A model generated the notes under the pieces. It made no database searches. It was not told where the DNA came from and saw only the letters and a program-made list of their open reading frames with translations. Source: JADJPO01 sp963825645 (GTDB taxonomy: Bacteria; Actinomycetota; Actinomycetes; Actinomycetales; Kineosporiaceae). Taken from it: a stretch of DNA of 64,000 nucleotides. Every line of letters starts with the position of its first letter. The stretch's first letter is position 1. Where the stretch lies: assembly GCA_963825645.1 (NCBI GenBank), contig CAWGTT010000003.1:186001-250000 (forward strand), in the 5' to 3' direction. Position numbers and translations under genes: made by a program. Positions 8,531 through 16,794 of the stretch are shown here, in pieces.

Positions 8531-9109
8531 ATGGTCGACTACGGGCGGGTCCACCCCGAGACGCGGGCTCAGTGGCGGAGCTGGCTACAGGAGCACCACG
8601 ACCGCAGCCCAGGCGTCTGGTTGGTGCACTGGCGAACAGCGACCGGGAAGCGGCGTCTGAGCTACGCGGAGGTGGTCGAGGAGGCCTTGTGCTTCGGCTG
8701 GATCGACAGCCGGGCGCGCAGGCTGGACGACGAACGCTCGACGATCGCGATGACGCCCCGACGAGCCACCGGAGTGTGGAGCCGGGCGAACAAGGAGCGT
8801 GTGGAGCACCTGATCGCTGATGGCCGAATGACTGCCGCCGGCCTACGGGCGGTGGAGACCGCGAAAGCCAACGGATCCTGGCAGACGTTGGACGACATCG
8901 ACAGCCTGATCGTCCCTGATGATCTCGTCGCCGCACTGGCCCGGAACCGTGGCGCGCAGCGTCACTTCGACGCCTTCACGCCGTCCGCCAAGAAGATGAT
9001 CCTGTATTGGATCGCCAGTGCCAAGCGGGCCGAGACGCGCCGACGCCGTATCGCCGAAACCGTGCGCATGGCCCAAGACAACCGACACCCCGGATCGCAG
9101 GAGCGGTGA
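8531..9109 (+). CDS. YdeI/OmpD-associated family protein
   Basis: A 192-residue protein of the YdeI/OmpD-associated family, whose members have been linked to protection from bacteriocins or cationic peptides; the biochemical role is unknown. Family features visible are WLQEHHDRSPGVWLVHW, the central VEEALCFGWIDSRARRLDDE, the RATGVWSRANKERVEHLI helix pair and the C-terminal FTPSAKKMILYWIASAKRAETR. The frame is intact. It begins about 100 bp after the IS110 truncation point, which suggests the IS remnant and this gene were joined by a deletion. No strong ribosome site precedes the ATG. Confidence 0.85.
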   Translation: MVDYGRVHPETRAQWRSWLQEHHDRSPGVWLVHWRTATGKRRLSYAEVVEEALCFGWIDSRARRLDDERSTIAMTPRRATGVWSRANKERVEHLIADGRMTAAGLRAVETAKANGSWQTLDDIDSLIVPDDLVAALARNRGAQRHFDAFTPSAKKMILYWIASAKRAETRRRRIAETVRMAQDNRHPGSQER

Positions 9110-9355
9110 TCGCGTCTACCCCTCACGGCGCTTCGGACCAGGCAAGCGATCCCGGCCCGGCGTCAGGTGGCCGAAGATCGCCCGCAGGGCCTCCCAGGAT
9201 CAAGCGATGTCGGCGGCCTTCGCGGACGACTCCACCCCCACACAGAGCGCCGCGCCAGCGCCGGCACGGGAGGACGACGCGGGGACCGCGGGCGACGCGC
9301 GCAGCATGCGCACCAGCTCGTGCAGGAGTCGCTCTTCCTCTATTTGATCTTGCTG

Positions 9356-10105
9356 TTACAGGTAGGCGTTGATCCGGTCGGGGGTAGCCAAGGCAAGCTC
9401 GCCGAGGGCGGCGTTCCAGCTCTTGGTGACGGCGCCCTCGACCAGGCGGGCCTGGGCGGTCCGCTTGTTCTTCGGGGTGCACGCGTCGGATCTCCACGTC
9501 GTAGGCCAGGAACGGGGTGAAGATCTCCCCGTTGGACCGCCACAGCTTGGGTATCGCGGGGTAGGCCGTGCCCCACTTCTCTGCAGGGACTCGAACGCCG
9601 CCCAGGCCGCCTCCACGGTGGGGGCGGTGTAGATCGGGCGCAGAGCCCTGGACAACGCCTCCCAGTGCCGCTTGGAGGCGTGCCGGAACCAGCCGCGGAT
9701 CAGATGGATCACGTAGGTCTGCACCGTCGCCAGCGGGAAGAACGCATTCGCGCTGTCGGGCAGTCCTTTCAGACCGTCGCAGACCAGGAACAACACATCG
9801 GCGACGCCGCGGTTCTTCAGCTCAGTCACCACCTTCATCCAGACTTCGCCGACTCCCCACCGCCGGCACCGGCCCACAACCCGAGCACGTCCCGCCGGCC
9901 GGCCAGGTCGACCCCGATTCGTGCGCGTTGAACGGCCAGTTACCGAGCTGCCCGTCCCTCACCTTGGCGTAGATCGCGTCGATGAACACCGCCGCGTAGA
10001 CCGCCAGCAACGGCCGCCAGCACCACGCCGCCATGTCCTCGACCACGGCGTCGGTGATCCGCGAGACCGTGTCCTTGGACACCGAGGCGCCGCCGGCCCC
10101 GTCGT
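9356..10105 (-). mobile_element. IS256 (mutator)-family transposase, truncated and frameshifted
   Basis: Pieces of a mutator-type transposase lie in successive frames: SKDTVSRITDAVVEDM with LLAVYAAVFIDAIYAKVRDG (about 10080-9935), then RIGVDLAGRRDVLGLWAG with GGGESAK in a second frame, then VWMKVVTELKNRGVADVLFL with DGLKGLPDSANAFFPLATVQ in a third (about 9840-9640). A further break leads to AVTKSWNAALGELALATPDR and the stop at 9356. The N-terminus is absent and a segment equivalent to the conserved CSTNAIESLN region is missing. At least three indels plus deletions make it dead. Confidence 0.85.
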
Positions 10106-10129
10106 GGTCTTCTTGATCGTCTTGGTCAG

Positions 10130-10240
10130 CGAACCCAGCGCAGGTACGAGCGCGACGCCGACGGCGAGTGGCACGACGGCCTGCTGATGGATCTGCTCGC
10201 CAACGAACTTGTCCGCGCCCGAGTGAACAACGATCCTTGA
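10130..10240 (+). pseudogene. Short coding remnant of unknown origin
   Basis: Just beyond the truncated IS256 end, one plus-strand frame reads RYERDADGEWHDGLLMDLL followed by ANELVRARVNNDP and a stop at 10238. Codon third positions are GC-rich as in genes here, and the residue mix looks like a real C-terminus. I do not recognise the family and there is no start. It may be the tail of a gene interrupted by the IS element. Confidence 0.3.
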
Positions 10241-10401
10241 GGTAAGGCGCAGCGACAGGCCAGCCGGGGCCGGGAGCAACATCCGAAGATGCCGCGAGGC
10301 GGCCTTACCACTCACTGGTCCACTCTGGTCGTGTCGGGGCTTTGCATCGGGTGTTCGGGTGAGCCGGTTCGGACAGCACCCCTGGTCTACCCGGACTGCG
10401 A

Positions 10402-10923
10402 TCAGCTCGATGCCTCCTCGAGGAGGAAGACACGGATGGTGCGTCCGTGGGTCCGGGTGGGATAGGTGCGGAAGCCGCGGTAGAAGGCTCGGGCATGTTG
10501 CCAGAGGCGCTCGGCGTCGGTGCCAGTGAGTTCTCGGGCTGTGACGGGCAGGCTGTGGCGTCCCCAGGCGACGGTGGCGTGTGGGTCGGCCAGCAGGTTA
10601 TGCACCCAAGCAGGGTGCTGGGGGCGTCCCAAGTTCGATCCGATGATCGCCAGCTGGTCGCCGTCGACGACGGCCACCAGGGGCACGGTGCGGGATAGTC
10701 CGGTCTTGGCGCCGCGGGTGGTCAGATAGATGGTCGGGAGCCCGGCGCCGGCTTCGGCGAACGTGGTGCGTCCCCCGGTGGCCTTCATGACGAGGGTGTC
10801 CATGGCGGGCAGTACGCGGGACATGACCTGGGCTCCGACCGTCGTGGAGGCGAACCACTGCCCCGACCGGTCCAGGATCGTGCGGCGTGGTGGTCGGATG
10901 CCCAGCTCGGATGCCACCCCCAT
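10402..10923 (-). CDS. F420-dependent nitroreductase/quinone reductase-like (Ddn family)
   Basis: A 173-residue split-beta-barrel protein of the deazaflavin-dependent nitroreductase family (PF04075; Ddn of Mycobacterium tuberculosis). Family core: YLTTRGAKTGLSRTVPLVAV, then LAIIGSNLGRPQHPAWVHNL and LLADPHATVAWG, then a helical tail with RLWQHARAFYRGFRTYPTRT. These proteins use F420H2 to reduce quinones or nitro compounds at the membrane. The ATG at 10923 gives a normal-length protein; upstream codons stay open but read as low-complexity sequence. It is intact, and is the second F420-type gene in the accessory region besides the LLM pseudogene. Confidence 0.88.
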   Translation of the reverse strand: MGVASELGIRPPRRTILDRSGQWFASTTVGAQVMSRVLPAMDTLVMKATGGRTTFAEAGAGLPTIYLTTRGAKTGLSRTVPLVAVVDGDQLAIIGSNLGRPQHPAWVHNLLADPHATVAWGRHSLPVTARELTGTDAERLWQHARAFYRGFRTYPTRTHGRTIRVFLLEEASS

Positions 10924-11401
10924 TCCGGTACATTTGCACACCAACCTTCGCCGATGGAGGTGACCAACGGCGCCGGCTGGTGCCCGGGGCCGTCCCGATC
11001 CGCAAGCCACCGAACGAAAGGACCGCCCACACCACGGGTGAGGCCAGAGCAGTGGTGGCGCCTTTCCGCGTGGTCTGTGCAGGCTCGTATCGCCTCGATG
11101 GAAACGCATGCAACTGCCGCCCTGGGGTCGTCCGACCTCGATGTGCGCGGGGGCGCGGGGGTGTCGCTGAGTGATGCAGACTGCCGGCGGGGGTGCGAGT
11201 CGGCTTGGTCGTACCAGACGATAGGTCAGAAGCACGTTCCGTGAGGTTCACGCACCCCCTCGGATGCCATCCTTGGCCTCAGCTCTGTGCCCAGGTCGGT
11301 CTGCGGGGCCGCCGGCCGCCTCAGCTCAGCCGGCGCTGCCCCGCAGCTGAGCGGAAAGCGTGGGTCGAACCTGAGCCGGCCACGCGATCTGGGAGGCCCG
11401 C
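10924..11401. other. Right end of the presumed element
   Basis: No supported gene. It contains the att-like copy at 11245-11273 and, after it, an inverted repeat GCTCAGC (11324-11330) / GCTGAGC (11346-11352) ahead of the VOC gene. Short open frames on both strands carry no recognisable motif. Confidence 0.45.
11245..11273 (+). repeat. Putative attR: degenerate copy of tRNA-Leu 3' end
   Basis: 24 of 29 bases match 1533-1561 without gaps, including GGTTCA of the T loop, CCCCCTCGGA of the acceptor stem and CCATCCT across the CCA end. The following TGGCCTC also matches, with 4 bases missing. The same orientation and the enclosed recombinase and IS remnants fit a tRNA-integrated element of about 9.7 kb. 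Five mismatches mean the copy has drifted or was never exact. Confidence 0.5.
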
Positions 11402-11878
11402 ATGACCGCATCCGACAACCCGCTGCGGATCACGTCCGTGACCCCTGCTCTGGTGGTGACCCCGTGCGCGGAGGCGATCGACTTCTACGTCCGGGCCTTC
11501 GGCGCCACCGAGGTCGGACCCAGGATGACCGGACCGGACGGCCTGGTCGGGCACGCCGAGATCCTGATCGGCGATGCGCGCGTGATGCTCGGCGACGAGT
11601 GGCCCGACGGACCCACGCAGTCGCCGTCGACCCTCGGCGGCTCGACGGCGGCGCTGCTCATCTACTCCGACGACGTCGAGACGCTGTGGCAGCGCGTGCT
11701 CGACGCCGGCGCCGAGGTCGTCTACCCCCTCGAACTGCAGTTCTACGGCGACAAGGTCGGGCGGGTCCGCGACCCGTTCGGACATTCCTGGGGGTTGGGG
11801 CAGAGGATCGAGGACGTCGACGAGGCGGAGATGGCCCGGCGCATGGCCTCGTTCTACGAGTCCGAGGGCGACGGATAG
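11402..11878 (+). CDS. VOC family protein (PhnB/glyoxalase-like)
   Basis: A 158-residue vicinal-oxygen-chelate fold protein of the PhnB/YdcJ-like type. It shows the two beta-alpha-beta-beta-beta modules: ITSVTPALVVTPCAEAIDFYVRAFGA at the start, and DDVETLWQRVLDAGAEVVYPLELQFYG with GRVRDPFGHSWGLGQ at the end. The typical RDPFGHxW stretch near the C-terminus is present. The substrate is unknown; relatives include antibiotic-resistance-like and metal-dependent enzymes. GGGAGG sits 6 bases before the ATG. It lies just outside the att-like repeat, so it is probably chromosomal rather than cargo. Confidence 0.87.
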   Translation: MTASDNPLRITSVTPALVVTPCAEAIDFYVRAFGATEVGPRMTGPDGLVGHAEILIGDARVMLGDEWPDGPTQSPSTLGGSTAALLIYSDDVETLWQRVLDAGAEVVYPLELQFYGDKVGRVRDPFGHSWGLGQRIEDVDEAEMARRMASFYESEGDG

Positions 11879-11952
11879 CCCGGCCCCGCTCCACCCACCG
11901 CACAAGGGCTGCCCAGTCTGGCCAGGGACCGCGGTCGTCCGGTGATCGCGCT

Positions 11953-12770
11953 GTGAGACTCCCCCGCGACCTGGAGGCCGCTGAGTGGCCGCATGGTCTC
12001 GCCCGGCCGGTCAGCGCCGTCCTAGCGCCCGGGGGCTGGGTGGCGACGACCTGGCTCGCCCGACTCGGCGACGGCACCGACTCCGCGGTCAAGCGCACGC
12101 CCTACACGACTGACGGCGAGGTGGACGGCCTGGCGGCGCTCGCCGCGGCCGGGATGCCGGTGCCGCACGTGCTCGGCCACCGCGGCCGCACGCTCGTCCT
12201 GCAGCGCGTATCAGGTCGTGCGGACTGGCCAGGCCTCGGCAGAGCCGTCGCCGCGATGCACCGGGTGACGACCACGCGCTACGGCTGGCACCGAGACAAC
12301 CGGGCCGGCCGGTTCGTCCAGCCGAACGCGTGGTCGCAGGACTGGCCGACGTTCTTCGTCGAGCAGCGAGTGCGCACCCACTTGGCCGACCCGGCCGTTC
12401 CGGCTGAGCTCCGCCGCGTCTGGAGCGCGCCTGTGACGGACCGATCCAGGCCCTGCTGCCCGCCCGGCCTGCGGCCTCGCTGACCCACGGCGACCTGTGG
12501 CGGGGGAACGTGGTCGACGGACGGTGGGTGATCGACCCCGAGGTGAGCTACGCCGACCGGGAGCTCGACCTCGCCTACATGCAGATGTCGCAGTCCGAGC
12601 CGCTTCCGGCGCCGTTCTGGTCGGCCTACCTCGAGCAGCTCCCGCTGCCGGACGGGTACCCGCGGCGACGCCGCGTGCTGGAGCTGCACCACCGCCTGCT
12701 GATCGTGCGGCACTTCGGCGCTCGGGGCCTGTCGGGCCTGGACGCCGTGCTCACCGAGCACGGCTGGTGA
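11953..12770 (+). pseudogene. Fructosamine-kinase-like phosphotransferase, one frameshift
   Basis: An aminoglycoside-phosphotransferase-fold kinase of the fructosamine/ketosamine-3-kinase family. The N-lobe reads from GTG 11953 (GGWVATTWLARLGDG, SAVKRTPYTTDGEVDGL) through FVQPNAWSQDWPTFFVEQRV. Near 12418 one base is missing; in the shifted frame the catalytic loop follows as SLTHGDLWRGNVV and the metal-binding segment as WVIDPEVSYADRELDLAYMQ, ending at 12770. All family motifs survive across the two frames, so a single corrected base restores a protein of about 270 residues. It is either a recent pseudogene or a sequencing error. Confidence 0.8.
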
Positions 12771-12883
12771 CACCCGCGTAACCGACACATCGTTGGGCGA
12801 CCCCGTCACGGACGGCGCGACTCGGCTCCCGCGAAGAGCCGGGCCACCTCGTCGTAGGCCGACAGCAGGCCCGGCACCGAGGC

Positions 12884-14363
12884 TCACAGACCTGCGTAGA
12901 GCGTCACCTCCTGCGCGTCGGCCACCTCCGACACCGCGAACGGCGCGGAGCCGGTCAAGGCCGCCGGGGCGACTGCCTCGACGGCGGCGTGGAGGTCCGG
13001 TACCCGTCCGAGTGCGAACAGGCCGAGCGCCGCCACGCCCAGCGCGACGCCCTCGGCGTCGCCGGTCACGGTGAGGGGACGCCCGATGACGCCGGCGAGC
13101 ACACGGCGCCACAACGGCGACCGGAGCGCTCCCCCTGCGGCCCGCACACTCATCACCGGCTCCATCCGGTCGAGGGAGGCGACGATTGTGGAGAGCTGCA
13201 GCGCGACGCCCTCGACGGCCGCGCGGACGAAGTGTCCGCGGGTGTGGCCGCGCCGGATGCCCAGGTAGGCCCCGGTGAGATCGGGGTCCCACAGCGGCGC
13301 CCGCTCGGCGAGCAGGTAGGGCAGCATGACCAGCCCGTCACAACCCGGCGGGACGGCGTCGGCCAGCGCCAGCAGCTCGGCGTCGGTGCCCGCGGTCCCC
13401 GGCCCGCCCAGGCGATCACCGAAGACCCCGCCGGCCACCGGACGACGATCCCGCCGTTGCTCACAGCGCCACCGAGAACCCATTGGGCGTGTGTGAGGCC
13501 GTAGCAGAACAGCCCGGCCCTGAGGGTCCAGGACCGGCTCGGGCACCACCATCCGCGCTGCGCCGCTGGTGCCCAGGGAGAGTCCGACGGTGCCCGGGGT
13601 CATCGCGCCGGTGGCGAGGTTGCCCAGCGGCCCGTCGCCCGCCCCGACCACCACCGGGACCCCGGACGGCAGACCCACCGCGGCGGCGGCGGCCGCGGAC
13701 AGCCCTAGCGTGTGCGTGGTGGCAAGCACCGGCGGCAGCTGCTCGACGCGGATCCCGGCGAGATGGACCGCCATCGGGTTCCAGTCCCTGTCAGGTCGAG
13801 CATCGCCGTGCCGGACGCCGAGGACAGCTCGGTGGCGATCGTGCAGGTCAGGACGCACAGGACGAAGTCCTTCAGACCCGCCCACCACCGCACCCGCGCG
13901 AGCTCCGGTTCGTGCCGGGTGAACCACATGATCTTCGTCAACGGCGTCCTCGGGTGGATCGGGGTGCCGCAGGCGCGGTACAGCAGGTCTGCGAGGCCGT
14001 CATCGCGCAGGTGCCGGGCCTCGCCCCGGGAGCGGGCGTCGCCCCAGGTGACCAGCGGGGTGAGCGGCCGGTGCCCCTCGTCCAGCCCGACCAGGCCGTG
14101 CATGGCGGTACTGACCGATAGGGCGATCACCCGCGCGGCGCCCGCCGCGGCCACGCACTCGGTCAGGGCGGCGGTCACCGCCTCGCGGACCGCCGCGGGG
14201 TCCTGGACCCGCCAGCCCTGCTCGGGCGCCAGCACCGGGTACTCACGCAGCGCGGTGTGCCGCCAGGCCGTACCGGCGCCGCGAAGGCGACGACCTTGGT
14301 CGCCGTGGTCCCGACATCGAGTCCGATCACCACCTCACCGAGTGGTCCCCCGGCCTGCGTCAC
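12884..14363 (-). pseudogene. FGGY carbohydrate kinase (gluconokinase-type), four frameshifts
   Basis: A sugar kinase of the FGGY family, best matching gluconokinase/xylulokinase. The phosphate-binding start VIGLDVGTTATKVVAF lies near 14320. Breaks occur at about 14275 (resuming GTAWRHTALREYPVLAPEQG), 13795 (MLDL to RDWNPMAVHLAGIRVEQLPP), 13525 (to FCYGLTHAQWVLGGAVSNGG) and 13435 (to GVFGDRLGGPG). The last part is intact, with the FGGY signature region AAGGALRSPLWRRVLAGVIG. No in-frame stop codons other than those caused by the indels are present. The GTG start at 14363 overlaps the stop of the upstream small ORF. The nearby gnd gene fits a gluconate role. Confidence 0.82.
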
Positions 14364-14587
14364 CACGCCCACGTCAGCTCGACGTATGGTCCGGTTGGGT
14401 GTGCCGTGAGGTCGCGCGCCTGCTCCAGGGTTGCGGCCCGCACGCGCGTGTCGTCCGCGACGTCCCAGCCGAGGTACGCCAGCACCGTGTCCACCAACTC
14501 CTCGAATGTGCCCTCGCCGAGGGGAGCGACCTGGTGCCATGCCTCGGCGTCCATGGCCGGCGCGCCGAGATCGCGCAGGTAGCACAC
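14360..14587 (-). CDS. Small hypothetical protein coupled to the FGGY kinase
   Basis: An open frame of 75 residues from GTG 14587 (or 64 from ATG 14554), acidic and with coding-like composition: GTFEELVDTVLAYLGWDVAD, then ARDLTAHPTGPYVELTWAW. Its TGA overlaps the GTG of the FGGY kinase in the form GTGA, typical of translational coupling. I recognise no family. An adjacent frame upstream reads SDPEGAARAVAVG from a GTG just inside the mscS end, so the true start may lie there with a frameshift, as in the neighbouring broken genes. Confidence 0.45.
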   Translation of the reverse strand: MCYLRDLGAPAMDAEAWHQVAPLGEGTFEELVDTVLAYLGWDVADDTRVRAATLEQARDLTAHPTGPYVELTWAW

Positions 14588-14624
14588 CCAACCGCGACGG
14601 CCCGCGCAGCGCCTTCCGGATCGC

Positions 14625-15527
14625 TCACCTGACGGAGCCGCCCGGCGTCACCTCGGCGTCACCCTGCATGGCCGCTCTGAAGCTCGGCGTCGCCTGAAGG
14701 GCGATGATCTCAGCGGGCATCTCGATCCCGGACTCGTCCAGGGCGGCCTTGACCGAGGAGATCGCCCGGTCCTGGACCAACCGTGACTCATGCTGGCTCG
14801 GTGCCGTCCAGAACCGGGCCTGGATGTCCACGGTCGACACTCCCAGCTGCTCGACCAGCGCCTCCGGGACGGGTTCGGAGGACACACCCTCGGTATGCGA
14901 CAGCGCCGCCACGATCACGTTGGCGGCCTCGCCAGGGTCGTTCTCGTACGCGATGCCCACCATGAAGGCCACCCGACGCTGGTCGTAATGGGTCTGGACC
15001 CTGATCACGCTCTTGTAGACGTCACGGTTGGGGATCAGGACCAGCTGACCGTCGAACGTCCTGATCCGCGTCTCGCGGATGGTGATCGCCTCGACCGTCC
15101 CGAACTGACTCTGGACCTCGATCTGGTCCCCCGTGGCAAAGGGTTGACGGAACAGCAGCAGCACACCGGAGAGGGTGTTCTCCAGGATGTCCTGGAACGC
15201 GAACCCCACAGCCACGGAGAAGAACCCGAGCCCGGCCAACAGGTCTACCGGCTTGACCGAGGGGAAGGCGACCGCAGCGGCTATCAGCAGGGCCAGCGCC
15301 AGCAGCAGCGCCCCGCCGAGCTTGCTCATCACCTGGGCAAAGCTGGCGGTGTTTCGCTTCCTCAGCCAGGCGAGCAGGACCGCTCGAAGCAGGCGCGCCA
15401 GGCCCCACCCGACCACCACGACGACCAGCGCGGCACCGAGCCTCGGCAGCGCCTGCAGGAACGCCTCCGCCATGGATCGTGCCGAGTCCAGAACCTGCCC
15501 GAGCTGAGAGTCCGCCGCGATCACCAC
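14625..15527 (-). CDS. Mechanosensitive ion channel (MscS family)
   Basis: A 300-residue small-conductance mechanosensitive channel homologue that would release solutes on osmotic downshock. Three membrane helices are visible: ALPRLGAALVVVVVGWGLAR, LGGALLLALALLIAAAVAFP and the pore helix region around GLGFFSVAVGFAFQDILENT. The beta domain follows with FRQPFATGDQIEVQSQFGTV and the conserved LIPNRDVYKSVI. The start is a GTG at 15527, 5 bases after GGGAGG; a second GTG follows directly. It is intact. Confidence 0.92.
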   Translation of the reverse strand: MVIAADSQLGQVLDSARSMAEAFLQALPRLGAALVVVVVGWGLARLLRAVLLAWLRKRNTASFAQVMSKLGGALLLALALLIAAAVAFPSVKPVDLLAGLGFFSVAVGFAFQDILENTLSGVLLLFRQPFATGDQIEVQSQFGTVEAITIRETRIRTFDGQLVLIPNRDVYKSVIRVQTHYDQRRVAFMVGIAYENDPGEAANVIVAALSHTEGVSSEPVPEALVEQLGVSTVDIQARFWTAPSQHESRLVQDRAISSVKAALDESGIEMPAEIIALQATPSFRAAMQGDAEVTPGGSVR

Positions 15528-15900
15528 CAGCACCTCCCGGCTGCGCCACCTACCTGAGGATCGGGCGAGCTCGTGCTGGAGCCCGCCCGGGCTACCGGCG
15601 CGGGGCAGACGAGCGGACGGAAGGATTCGCCGCCGGGGCCGGAAGGCCCGCCCCCCCTCAACGTGGATGTGGCCACCGCCCATGCGGCACCATGTCGCGG
15701 GAGGTCCATTGTGAGTTCCTTCCTCTCGGCATCCCTGCCCCTGGCGAGCGGCGCGAACCAGACCGACGTGGAGGGCGACGCCCTGCCGTCAGACAGATCT
15801 GGAAGTGCCGCGACACCACGGAGCCGATAGTTTCGCAGGCGTCGGCGGCTGGGACCATGGCGGCCGTCGCCATCGGGCGGAAGCGACGAGGGGTCTTGAG
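15528..15900. other. Intergenic, possible tiny ORF
   Basis: Upstream of mscS and of the PRC-barrel operon. A GTG at 15711 sits 6 bases after GGGAGG and opens a 39-codon frame ending at 15830 (SSFLSASLPLASGANQTDVE at its start). The product is unrecognised and may be spurious. No other structure is evident. Confidence 0.3.
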
Positions 15901-16034
15901 ATGCCCTGGTGGGCTTGGCTTTGGTGGTCTTGTTGGCCTTGGCGGTGACCGCCGTCGGGTTCCTGCGTCAGGACCTGGCCGGGTTCGGCGCCGCCGTCGA
16001 TGGCTTCCGCGGCCAGCTGGGAGGACAGCGCTGA
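15901..16034 (+). pseudogene. Tiny single-pass membrane protein, one frameshift
   Basis: ATG 15901 follows GAGGGG by 7 bases and reads MPWWAWL, then runs to an early stop. One frame over, from about 15921, the sequence continues as LVVLLALAVTAVGFLRQDLA and ends GGQR with its TGA overlapping the ATG of the PRC-barrel gene. Joining the frames (one base missing near 15920) gives a 43-residue membrane peptide beginning MPWW, a start common among small actinobacterial membrane proteins. Alternatively translation begins at GTG 15909 and gives 41 residues in frame. Confidence 0.45.
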
Positions 16035-16465
16035 TGCGGTGCTCAGAGGCGCTTGGACGCAAGGTCGTCAGTACGTCCACCGCGGACACGGTAGGGGTGG
16101 TCCAAGGCTTCGTCGTGGACCCCGAAGCCGCCGCTGTGCTCGCCGTGGGGCTGAAGAAGACGGAGTCCGGAGACACTCTGTACTGGTCGGACATCACCGC
16201 CTTCGGTTCCGACGCGATCACGGTGGCCGGTCCTGAGAAGATCACTGACGCCGATCATCACGTCGCGTCGCTGAAGGGCAAGGACCACAGCGTGGTAGGC
16301 AAGCCAGTGCTCTCCACGAAGGGCGATGAGCTCGGTGAGGTGTCCGATGTGGAGTTCGACGTCGAGTCCGGCGCCCTCGCCTTCCTCGTCCTCGATGACG
16401 GTGGAATCGCCGGGGACCGGCTGGTAGGGGTCGGTTCCTATGCGGTGGTGGTCAGGGCCGACTGA
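16034..16465 (+). CDS. PRC-barrel domain protein
   Basis: A 143-residue protein with two PRC-barrel-like beta modules: GRKVVSTSTADTVGVVQGFV with VDPEAAAVLAVGLKK, and VVGKPVLSTKGDELGEVSDV with EFDVESGALAFLVLDDG. PRC barrels occur in RimM and photosynthetic reaction-centre H subunits; stand-alone actinobacterial forms have no settled function. The ATG at 16034 lies 9 bases after GGAGGA and overlaps the stop of the preceding tiny membrane ORF, so the two are translationally coupled and may act together at the membrane. Confidence 0.8.
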   Translation: MRCSEALGRKVVSTSTADTVGVVQGFVVDPEAAAVLAVGLKKTESGDTLYWSDITAFGSDAITVAGPEKITDADHHVASLKGKDHSVVGKPVLSTKGDELGEVSDVEFDVESGALAFLVLDDGGIAGDRLVGVGSYAVVVRAD

Positions 16466-16794
16466 CCTCGAATGCTCAATGGTCCGTGCCTGGGACGCGC
16501 GATGGCGCAGGCACCCTGCGCCCGGGCTCTCACGGCGTAGACGAAGGTGCTCGTCGCTCTCGCTCGGCTAGAACGGATTATCGTGGTGGTGACCTCCCGG
16601 TCGCAGCGGTACCAGGCTGAAGACGTGGCCGGGATCAACCGGCTCCTGGCAGGGGCTGATCGCCCTCTTCTCGCTGCTGTCCGCCAACGTGATGGTGTTC
16701 TACCCGCTACCCAAGCCCGGTCGCCGAGGTCCACCGCACCGAACGAGCACCGTGTGTCTACAACCTCCAACCAGTACCGGAGCGTGACTCGCAG
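16466..16794. other. Intergenic with a membrane-like remnant
   Basis: One plus-strand frame around 16640-16705 reads GLIALFSLLSANVMVFYPLP, resembling the tail of a membrane protein, but there is no start or ribosome site. No promoter consensus for gnd is clear. Confidence 0.3.
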
